Positions 11,973 through 21,468 of a stretch of DNA of 64,000 bases are shown here, in pieces; the stretch's first letter is position 1; the number at the start of each line of letters is the position of its first letter. The translations under genes and the position numbers were made by a program. The notes beneath the pieces were generated by a model. The model had not been told where the DNA came from and made no database searches. It worked only from the letters and a program-made list of their open reading frames with translations. The stretch is from Haliclystus octoradiatus (lineage: Eukaryota > Cnidaria > Staurozoa > Stauromedusae > Haliclystidae), in the NCBI GenBank assembly GCA_916610825.1, contig OU744446.1:1111501-1175500 (forward strand), read 5' to 3'.

Positions 11973-14416
11973 TGACTATGATATGAGCCCTATGATATGA
12001 CTATGATATGAGCCCTATGATATGACTATGATATGAGCCCTATGATATGACTATGACATGAGCCCTATGATATGAGCCCTATGATATGACTATGATATGA
12101 GCCCTATGATATGACTATGACATGAGCCCTATGATATGACTATGACATGAGCCCTATGATATGAGCCCTATGATATGACTATGACATGAGCCCTATGATA
12201 TGAGCCCTATGATATGACTATGACATGAGCCCTATGATATGACTATGATATGAGCCCTATGATATGAGCCCTATGATATGAGCCCTATGATATGACTTTG
12301 ATATGAGCCCTATGATATGACTATGATATGAGCCCTATGATATGACTATGATATGAGCCCTATGATATGACTTTGATATGAGCCCTATGATATGAGCCCT
12401 ATCATATGAGCCCTATGATATGACTATGATATGACTTTGATATGAGCCCTATGATATGACTATGACATGAGCCCTATGATATGACTATGACATGAGCCCT
12501 ATGATATGAGCCCTATGATATGACTATGACATGAGCCCTATGATATGACTATGATATGAGCCCTATGATATGAGCCCTATGATATGAGCCCTATGATATG
12601 ACTTTGATATGAGCCCTATGATATGACTATGATATGAGCCCTATGATATGACTATGATATGAGCCCTATGATATGACTTTGATATGAGCCCTATGATATG
12701 AGCCCTATCATATGAGCCCTATGATATGACTATGATATGACTTTGATATGAGCCCTATGATATGACTATGATATGAGCCCTATGATATGACTATGATATG
12801 AGCCCTATGATATGACTATGATATGAGCCCTATGATATGACTTTGATATGAGCCCTATGATATGAGCCCTATCATATGAGCCCTATGATATGACTATGAT
12901 ATGACTTTGATATGAGCCCTATGATATGACTATGACATGAGCCCTATGATATGACTATGATATGAGCCCTATGATATGACTATGATATGAGCCCTATGAT
13001 ATGACTATGATATGAGCCCTATGATATGACTATGACATGAGCCCTATGATATGACTATGATATGAGCCCTATGATATGACTATGATATGAGCCCTATGAT
13101 ATGACTATGACATGAGCCCTATGATATGACTATGACATGAGCCCTATGATATGACTATGATATGAGCCCTATGATATGACTATGATATGAGCCCTATGAT
13201 ATGACTATGATATGAGCCCTATGATATGACTATGATATGAGCCCTATGATATGACTATGACATGAGCCCTATGATATGACTATGACATGAGCCCTATGAT
13301 ATGAGCCCTATGATATGACTATGACATGAGCCCTATGATATGACTATGATATGAGCCCTATGATATGAGCCCTATGATATGAGCCCTATGATATGACTTT
13401 GATATGAGCCCTATGATATGACTATGATATGAGCCCTATGATATGACTATGATATGAGCCCTATGATATGACTTTGATATGAGCCCTATGATATGAGCCC
13501 TATCATATGAGCCCTATGATATGACTATGATATGACTTTGATATGAGCCCTATGATATGACTATGACATGAGCCCTATGATATGACTATGACATGAGCCC
13601 TATGATATGACTATGATATGAGCCCTATGATATGACTATGACATGAGCCCTATGATATGACTATGACATGAGCCCTATGATATGAGCCCTATGATATGAC
13701 TATGACATGAGCCCTATGATATGAGCCCTATGATATGACTATGATATGAGCCCTATGATATGACTATGACATGAGCCCTATGATATGACTATGATATGAG
13801 CCCTATGATATGACTTTGATATGAGCCCTATGATATGACTATGATATGAGCCCTATGATATGACTATGATATGAGCCCTATGATATGACTATGATATGAC
13901 TATGATATGAGCCCTATGATATGACTATGATATGAGCCCTATGATATGACTATGATATGAGCCCTATGATATGACTATGATATGAGCCCTATGATATGAC
14001 TATGATATGAGCCCTATGATATGACTATGATATGACTATGATATGAGCCCTATGATATGACTATGATATGAGCCCTATGATATGACTATGATATGACTAT
14101 GATATGAGCCCTATGATATGACTATGATATGAGCCCTATGATATGACTATGATATGAGCCCTATGATATGACTATGATATGAGCCCTATGATATGACTAT
14201 GATATGAGCCCTATGATATGACTTTGATATGAGCCCTATGATATGACTATGATATGAGCCCTATGATATGACTATGATATGAGCCCTATGATATGACTTT
14301 GATATGAGCCCTATGATATGACTATGATATGAGCCCTATGATATGACTATGATATGAGCCCTATGATATGACTATAATATGAGCCCTATGATATGACTAT
14401 GATATGAGCCCTATGA
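11973..14416. repeat. Satellite array, right block
   Basis: Same satellite with a different set of variants: TGACTTTGATATGAG and ATCATATGAG forms, and 11-11 neighbours. A block with ACTTTGATATGAG, then two 14-bp halves, then ATCATATGAG recurs near 12365, 12675, 12840 and 13465, showing separate higher-order structure. The array ends abruptly at about 14416 in unique sequence. Confidence 0.95.
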
Positions 14417-14723
14417 GGCCGTTGTCAAGTTTCCAGAATGAATGATAAGTAACTTTTTTCCTTTTTGACGGGTGCAGTACACACGATAATAATCAAACAC
14501 GCCTTCAAAACTATGGGCGTATATCTTAGATTTTGCGATCGACATGAGCTTAGAGGCGTGCCAGAAATATTTAGCATGGCTCATGGAGAGAAAGGCTTAT
14601 GCGTGTAGTGGTGAGCTGAAATTTGATCTTTAAAAGGCAAAATTAAATTAATGTCCCCACAGTTCCGTTTCCACGATCTTTCCTGTTCTGCACAAGACGC
14701 GAGTGACACATTAATTACTGATA
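14417..14723. other. Unique spacer between satellite and ATP-grasp gene
   Basis: About 300 bp of unique AT-rich sequence. It presumably holds the 5'UTR and promoter of the next gene; a possible 3' splice site (CCCCACAG) ends near 14661. No clear promoter motif was seen. Confidence 0.4.
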
Positions 14724-15743
14724 ATGAAATATATTGTCTTGAACAAACCCTTTATCTACATTGAGAATTCAATTCCAAAGTCATGGAAAGACAAAGCTGA
14801 GGTAGTTCATCTTGAAGAATGGGAAAACGTGCATAAAGATATATCCAAAGATGAATTTTTCGCTATTAATGATAGTGGGTATAGTGCAGTCTCAGCGCAC
14901 GTTGGACCTGATCGTGGTTTTTGCAAAAAGCTTGATAAATTAGCAAATAACAAGTTTATTGCTAGGTCTACACTGAAAAGCTTACAAGATATACCATATG
15001 TGTTATGTGATGATAATGTTGTCAAATGGCCTTACGGATCCAACGATAAACTATTTGCAAAACCAGTGGATGGATTCGCAGGAAAAGGCAGCATTAAAAA
15101 TGTAAAGAATGGAGATGTTCTACCAGACATTGGACAACCTTACTTGATCGAGAAATACATTGACGATAAGCACCAAAGAATACTCGTTGACGGATATATT
15201 TGCGGAGACGAAATCGGAATCCTGACTACGGGGGACAACATCTATCTCGACACGAAAAAAATTCAGTATCATTATCTTGGATTTCCTAGTAAATATCACT
15301 CACATCCAAAGCTCAAAGAGAAGTTTTTAGAAGTAATGAGAGAGTTGAAGGAGGTCACAGGATGTGACAACCAAATTATTGATGTCGAGTTCTTCGCTAT
15401 TGACGGTACATTTTCTGTAATGGAAATCAATCCAAGAATTACATGCAACGCTGTTCCTCTCTATCCAGAAATTATTGGCGTTAACGTGTGGGAGTTCATG
15501 GCAAATCTTCTCAGAGGCAAGGTGATGGCATACCCAAAGAAGCCAGAAAAGACGGGGGTTGTAAGATATACCTACACGTACAGCGACCAACCGAAGTTTA
15601 TTCAACATAACGAAACTACGTTTTCAATTTATCTCACAGATTATTCGCATACGTACTCGTTCTGTGAAATTACCACTCCTCATTTGGAGCTGATTAAAGA
15701 AATTGATGGAAAATATCCAATGAGAATGCCACTGGATGATTAA
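14724..15743 (+). CDS. ATP-grasp domain protein, intronless
   Basis: 339 residues in one exon. An in-frame TAA at 14712 precedes the ATG, so the start is well supported. It has ATP-grasp fold signatures: K113 in FAKP and a glycine-rich loop (G117, G120, G122) for ATP phosphates, the hinge-like IEKY at 142-145, acidic D220 and E222 in IDVEFF, and the metal-binding EINPRI at 234-239. Enzymes of this superfamily join a carboxylate to an amine or thiol through an acyl phosphate, but the substrate cannot be read from the sequence. The first 80 residues would be the pre-ATP-grasp part. No signal peptide or membrane segment is seen. The gene borders the satellite. Lack of introns is unlike the split genes further right and fits a retrocopy or transfer from a microbe; codon use looks as AT-rich as its surroundings. 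Family call sure, function unknown. Confidence 0.86.
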   Translation: MKYIVLNKPFIYIENSIPKSWKDKAEVVHLEEWENVHKDISKDEFFAINDSGYSAVSAHVGPDRGFCKKLDKLANNKFIARSTLKSLQDIPYVLCDDNVVKWPYGSNDKLFAKPVDGFAGKGSIKNVKNGDVLPDIGQPYLIEKYIDDKHQRILVDGYICGDEIGILTTGDNIYLDTKKIQYHYLGFPSKYHSHPKLKEKFLEVMRELKEVTGCDNQIIDVEFFAIDGTFSVMEINPRITCNAVPLYPEIIGVNVWEFMANLLRGKVMAYPKKPEKTGVVRYTYTYSDQPKFIQHNETTFSIYLTDYSHTYSFCEITTPHLELIKEIDGKYPMRMPLDD

Positions 15744-16449
15744 CTATGAATAGTTTAGTTTTGCTGTAAAATTATTGCCTTTCTACAAGTATAATAATCA
15801 AGGTGTGCGATCGAGTGGAACTAACTGGATAATAATCACAACAACATTTTATTTCTTGTGTATGATGACGCGATGATCGATAATGATTAAATTTTTCAAC
15901 TGTATAGCAACTTAGACAGTGATATACATATGATTTTTAGTGTTGAACTTTGATTTAATTAAATAAGGATAAATTGCGTTACATTGGATCTCATTTGAGT
16001 AATTTCTAACTTTCACACTCAAAGAATATTGTATTCTACAATACGGTATCTAAATACGAAGATATTTGAAACAAATGTCTGCTTCCGCTAGTGCCTCTGG
16101 TAACTGCTTTGCAAATGCCTCTTGGAGAGACAGGCTGACTATGACAAATGTTCTAATGTTGTTGAATTGTTCCTATCGGGTCTCCCATGCACCCACATTA
16201 GATCCCACATGCATTAATACGCTGTACAGCGCAGTATTTTCATAAAAAGCTAATTAACTGAAATCTCGAAGAGTTAATACTTCAAATTTGTCTGTGTGAT
16301 AATGGGATTTTGGAAAAGGTTGTGATAATGTTTAACAAAATTAGTATGAGTTGTACTGTGGTGTCTGATATGACAAAATTCGTGTTCCCATTTTCCCGTT
16401 TTTAGAAAATGATGATATCTTACTAGTTCAAGTAAATCTGTATTAGTTG
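15744..16449. other. No gene recognised
   Basis: AT-rich sequence with the presumed 3'UTR of the ATP-grasp gene. A 56-codon open frame from 16076 was seen, but it has no recognised similarity or splice context. Confidence 0.4.
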
Positions 16450-16616
16450 TAGATTATTTGTCATACATCATCGAATGTTGTCAGTGGGGTTTCTCAGGGT
16501 TTTGTCTTAGGGGGCCATTATTGTTTATCAATGTTGACATTGTATGTTGTATCAAAGCTGGTGATTTTTAAGTCAGCTTGTTTGCAGATGATGCCAAATT
16601 TTATTGCTCCCGTGAC
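16450..16616 (+). pseudogene. Decayed non-LTR retrotransposon reverse-transcriptase fragment
   Basis: Translation across two frames gives SSNVVSGVSQGFVLG, then after a one-base shift PLLFIN, then a stop, then LFADDAKFYC. These match the conserved RT blocks of Jockey/CR1-type LINEs (SGVPQGSVLGPLLF and the catalytic FADD). At least one frameshift and one stop show it is dead. Only about 170 bp can be recognised, and the 5' and 3' parts of the LINE are not evident. Confidence 0.72.
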
Positions 16617-18417
16617 GAAACAATTCGAACCGATTTTAACACATACATTAGCAAGTCTTTACGAATTGTCTCAAACACGGCAGCTACGGATAGCTTTCGA
16701 AAACTGTCCAGTTCAACTACCAACAAGCAAAATGTAGACGCTATTGGATACACTTTGGGCTTGCTCGATGATATCAGCAAAAGCATATTCAAGATCCTAT
16801 CTTATCATGAAAAGCTTTACTTCAAGGAAAACAGTTCTTCTAATAAATGCATTTAAGCTCTAAAACATTCCAAATAATCATCAATTTTCCTTCAATATCA
16901 TTTTTATGTTAATGTTATATTTCATATTGTATTAGGCTGTTTGTAAGTGGAATTATTTGTGAAGAAATCCCCTGTATTTGCTTGTTATATTTTATATGAC
17001 GAATATATCAAAATCAGACGAAAGTAACTCCATTGCATTGAAGATAGCAGAAGATTATTAATACATGTTTACAAATCAAATTTATTCGAAATAACTACCG
17101 GATTCTTTCTGTGCAGAGTACTCATTCGGGTCATCCGGACGGAAATTTATGACTCCGCATCCCTCTGACTGAAAATCGTCGGGACGGAATCCACTGCACT
17201 TATCTTTCATTTATGTGTTACTGTATATCTGCTATGTATGACCAAAGGCTATCCCCCCACAAACGAACACTTCATACAGCGAACATGCTATAATCACACA
17301 GTAATAACAACCGCTGAAATCTAATAACCGGAGAACTCAATGTTGATGATTTTTATGACCATGATTGATCCGACAATATACATATTTAACTTTACGGTAA
17401 GGAGCCGCGCCCAACGTTCTGCAGTATTGCAATATCTCCTGCGGGGAATAAACAGTAAGTTATAGTCTCAGCGCATTAATTCGCTCTAACCCGGTATTTT
17501 GATAATGTCAGCATGTAGGGATTGTTTGCGGTATTTCAAAAATCACTGATGTTTTCAACACGTCCTGGATTTATATATCCCTCCATCCATGAACACAATC
17601 TTAACATCAGACTAATATATTTTGTGTATCCCTCAACTCTTACCTCCAAATTAATTTTATTTGTATATTTTTGGAGCAATTTATTTTCCCTACATATTCA
17701 AATCCATCACGTCTCGGTTTGATTGACGGATGTTTTTTTCATAGGAGTAACCAATGAAAAGCATGTTGCAAATGATTTTGCATGGTGGTACCAGCCTGAA
17801 TAAGTTTTTGAGTACGGAATTATTTTCTTTGGCTAACATTTGACAATTCGCTAAGGAAATTCCGTGGATTGCGAAGCAATCTTTCTGGAGCGACACGACA
17901 AGGCCCCGGGTGCAGGCCTCAAACCTATAGGGCTTGTCATTATCTGTCTACAAAACCTTGTTGTTGTTGGACTGACTGGGACTTAACTTTCAGGATCTTC
18001 AATTTCATTATCTGTGATTTGCAAGGGCTCTCAAAGTTTATGAACGTGATATGGGACACTCTCGTTAATTTTCATACTTTTTTTAAATTTTCAAGTTGTA
18101 TTAACTATTCTTCTTATAACTTTGTTATAGTAAACATGTGCTGTTCCACGTCCACAAAATTCAATTAATTACCCATGAGATGTTCATGAAGATTTTGCAA
18201 AGTGCTGATGAAGTTTTTATGACTTGTTTATATAAAGTTCTTTTTGAATTGTTCATGAACTGTAAATGTAATGCTCGTGAGTTCATGAACTACTCATAAA
18301 GTTTCCCAGTTTCTTTACTCTGTATATATATAATCCCAACAGCAATTCTGACATTTGAATTTTGATGATATACTCAAGACACAAATAACTAACTAAAGCG
18401 TTTTTATTTCATAACAG
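16617..18417. other. No gene recognised; possible TPGS2 intron
   Basis: AT-rich sequence that should lie in or upstream of the TPGS2-like gene. I searched by eye for the missing upstream TPGS2 exons and did not find a convincing one. A GTTCATGAAC-rich dispersed repeat lies at about 18180-18305 (also seen near 53640). Confidence 0.4.
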
Positions 18418-21052
18418 ATTTCCAAGAAGTGTCTCCTTGTTTTGACGAAAAACATAAAATCTTTGAGCTTGTTACCTGTGCTGATGGTAGTGGAAAAGTG
18501 TGTTTGGTTTATAGATCTGTAAAGGCAGGTAATTCTAACACAGGCCACGATTACCACCATGGTATAATTCAATATACATTGAGTTATTTTTAAACGTGTT
18601 GATTATGAAACTGGAAATCAATTATCATGTTGAAACTTGTTCATCTTTTAATAATAAACATTTAGATTGAACGAATAATTGAAAATTAATGAACATGAAA
18701 CAGCACACTCTTTATCAACCGCTACGACAGTATCTCCCCATCAACTTATTCGTTCTAAAGAATAAATATTCGTTTTTACTTTGCCATCATTGAATTGAAC
18801 AGAAGTAATATCACATTTAACACTTTGAATCAACTCCTAACATTATTTGGGCATCATCCCAATTGGCACTCGAATGCCACAGCCTTCAATAATGTATTTT
18901 CCTTTTGATTTTTCAACTTCCTTCTGTCATGTGTCAACAACCATCACATCATGCATCATACCATGAAAATGACAAATCTCTGTAATCGTTTTTTGAATTT
19001 TGAATGTGTTCTGTAAAATTGTCGCTAATACAAATTGAAAGCACAAATAAAATGGACCAGGAAATTTTATTTCTTACAAGATGTAATATATCTATTTGAA
19101 TGCTTTAGAATGTAAGGAATCCCTTTGTGTATTTAAAGACAGTTCAAATTTTGAAGTAAAAACCATTTCCTTAAAATAATGTGATTAATATATGATTGAT
19201 TTGTGTCTGTGTTCGTTCCAGGACTGACAATCAGTAGGCCAACCATTTGGTTTTTAGATCGTAGTTTGTCATGGTCATACCTATCACAGTCGTTCACTGT
19301 GTATGTCCGAATGATGAGTGTTCACTTAGGACTATTCAACTGGCAATACTTATTCACTGAAGATGGTATCGATCCACAACAATTGGTGAGTGAGTCTTAG
19401 ATCACCACATTGTTTTTTTGGCCTACCCTCATCCAAGCTAGTTCATGAGCTTTCAATGACCTGTTTTTGTGAACAGTTTCATTGACTTTTCATGGTCTAT
19501 TTATAAAATTAAGAACAAAACAAGCACCAATTGGGACACGCAATTAAAGGGAATAATGATGCGAGCAGTTAGTCAGGCATGTTACAATTTTATTAATTGT
19601 TTATTTACTAATTACATATACTTGGGGACAATTATAAATGGTCGTCTAATTTTAAAACTAATTTTTATACAAATACATATTTGTGATTTGACGCAATAGC
19701 TAACAGCAAATAGATTTATTAATAATTCTTTTTAATAAATCTATTTGCTGTTAGCTATTGCGTCAAATCATTGTCTAAGAAGACTCTTATTGAACATATT
19801 TGTGAGACACAGTTAACATTAAATGGTCCATGGCTATACTCAGGTGAACATACGAGGGTCTCTATAGGCAGGTGGCTGCAAATCACAGGTCAAAATGACT
19901 AATTATTCCTAAGTATGATATGTGTTTGTGGTTTTGTTACACATACAATGTTTTGTCTTTGCATTTTGCATTTTTTAATCTTCATAACAAACAATTTACA
20001 CCTCACCAAAACAAAGAATCAGATTACAATAATAACGCACTAAATGATAATAAAACCCTCTTGGGATCAACTATCTGTAACGTATTGTGCGATAACTACG
20101 TGATAACGTATTATTCAATAATGATTAGTTGACTTTGACCGCATTTCGGCCGGGACAAAAATAATTTAACGCATTACGCGATAAAACGTATTGTACGATA
20201 ACGTATTATGCGATATTGACTGCAGTCACATGCTCATTCTACAAATGGCTGAGATTTGTAACATTTTGTAGATTGTTTCATAGGTGTGAAATATTAATGA
20301 ATCGGATGAATATTTTTAAAAATATCAATTAAGCATATTTCTCTTTTTAATAAACCATTAGTTTGTTTATTTCTTCATAATAACTATGGAATACGTGCAA
20401 ATGCAGAATGAATGAACAGTCAGTTGCTTCTTTGATAAATTTACTTTTGCGAAACTTTAAATTCCTCTATAACAATTGTACAGTAGGAGATGAGCATTTA
20501 ATTCTACTTTATGACCAGTTGAGCTGGATAAAATGCACCAAAATATCATCTAGAGACCTACGGGTTTGAAATTCAATGTAGCTGTTCATCACTCAAACAA
20601 TTCGATAAAGACACATCTATTCGAAAAATAATTTTGGTTTAAAACTCAAAATAATTATTTTAAAGCGATATGTAGATTTTATCGATCGAAATGGCGCTAT
20701 AAAAATGCATATTATTATGATACGGTATTATTATTATTATTATTATCATCTTAAAACAGATTTATTTACGGATATGCAAGCTACATACTAGCTTAATCCT
20801 TCGTCTAATCCGATATCCTCCATTCTAATCCCCTGCATTTCTCCGTAGCATTGGTTCAGATTACTTGTGCCACAATGTGTTCTATCAACCAATGAAGATG
20901 AACATTGTAACGAAATCGAATCACCTATCAACGTTCTTGATAGAGAGCGCCTCTTTAAAGGGAAAGAAACAAAATCTAGAAGCGAGGGCATGCGGACAAA
21001 AAACAAAACTAAAAAGAGCATGGGAAAGAATACCCAACATCCAATGCTGTAA
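18418..21052 (+). CDS. TPGS2: TPGS2-like tubulin polyglutamylase complex subunit 2, C-terminal exons
   Basis: Three exons with GT-AG borders and matching phase: 18418-18528, 19222-19385 and 20849-21052 (stop TAA at the end). The first reads KIFELVTCADGSGKVCLVY, the second contains TIWFLDRSLSWSYL and HLGLFNWQY, and the third starts HWFRLL and ends in a Lys-rich tail. This order matches the second half of vertebrate TPGS2 (IFELDSCNGSGKVCLVYKSG, IWFLDRALYWHFL, HLGLPQWQY, QWFSMY, basic tail). TPGS2 is a non-catalytic subunit of the TTLL1 complex that adds glutamate chains to tubulin in cilia and neurons. The N-terminal exons are not identified; they may lie in 15.7-18.4 kb, before the satellite, or outside the window. 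It converges on the minus-strand gene at 21469-26100. Confidence 0.87.
19684..19770. repeat. Perfect 39-bp inverted repeat with 9-bp loop
   Basis: Arms 19684-19722 and 19732-19770 are exact reverse complements. The hairpin lies in the intron between the second and third TPGS2-like exons seen here. No clear target duplication. It may be a small foldback element or a hairpin RNA source. Confidence 0.85.
20075..20220. repeat. Clustered ACGTATTNTNCGATA motifs
   Basis: Five or so diverged copies of ACGTATTGTGCGATAA and similar lie within about 145 bp of the last TPGS2-like intron. It may be the subterminal part of a DNA transposon. No termini identified. Confidence 0.4.
20726..20748. repeat. ATT microsatellite
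   Basis: About seven ATT units in the last intron of the TPGS2-like gene. Confidence 0.7.
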
Positions 21053-21222
21053 AATATCAATCTGTGACATGTTTATGACTTGCTTATTCTTCCATTTCTA
21101 TGTCACGGAAAGATTGTATGTATGTTTATCTTTATCATTTGATATGTTAGACACAAATTGATCTTTAAAACAAGACATAAAAAACAATTTTGAATTATAT
21201 CTATTCTGATAAATTTCCTGAA

Positions 21223-21228
21223 AATAAA
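21223..21228 (+). terminator. Polyadenylation signal of TPGS2-like gene
   Basis: AATAAA about 170 bp after the TPGS2-like stop. The opposing gene's signals start only about 30 bp further on, so the two transcripts probably end almost together. Confidence 0.5.
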
Positions 21229-21258
21229 ACGTCTAGCTGATATGATGGGCAATGTATT

Positions 21259-21268
21259 TTTATTTATT
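21259..21268 (-). terminator. Polyadenylation signals of the minus-strand disordered-protein gene
   Basis: Two overlapping AATAAA hexamers on the minus strand, about 200 bp after the stop at 21469. Confidence 0.5.
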
Positions 21269-21468
21269 ATATTTTCTACATTGCTATAAATTATTTCATG
21301 TCGTTGTCTCTAATTCACTTTTTAAAAGTTTACTATTGAACTATTAACAATTCTCTTTGTTGTGTATAAATAAAAACAGTTGCGTTAAGCCTCTTCTTTG
21401 TCTGTCTGATGAACTGAATGGCATAATAGTTCTCGTACTCTCTTTCGTTTGCATGTTCTGTTATTCTC

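Larger units (their letters stand above)
6314..11975. repeat. 2831-bp tandem duplication of satellite plus retroelement
   Basis: 6314-9144 and 9145-11975 match with a constant offset of 2831 bp. Matching landmarks are the rare TGACTTATGATATG satellite variant (about 6512 and 9343), both LTRs and the whole internal region of the element. Every part I compared is identical between copies. Going left, identity breaks at 6313/9144, immediately beside the end of the first element. Unequal exchange inside the satellite explains it. An assembly artefact cannot be excluded from sequence alone. Confidence 0.88.

Noticed and set aside
14807-15608. Minus-strand frames opposite the ATP-grasp gene
   Set aside because: Shadows of the coding strand, which has intact family motifs.
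16578-16856. 92-codon frame after the LINE relic
   Set aside because: Only its first eight residues (FADDAKFY) fit RT; the rest shows no known similarity and lacks a start of its own.
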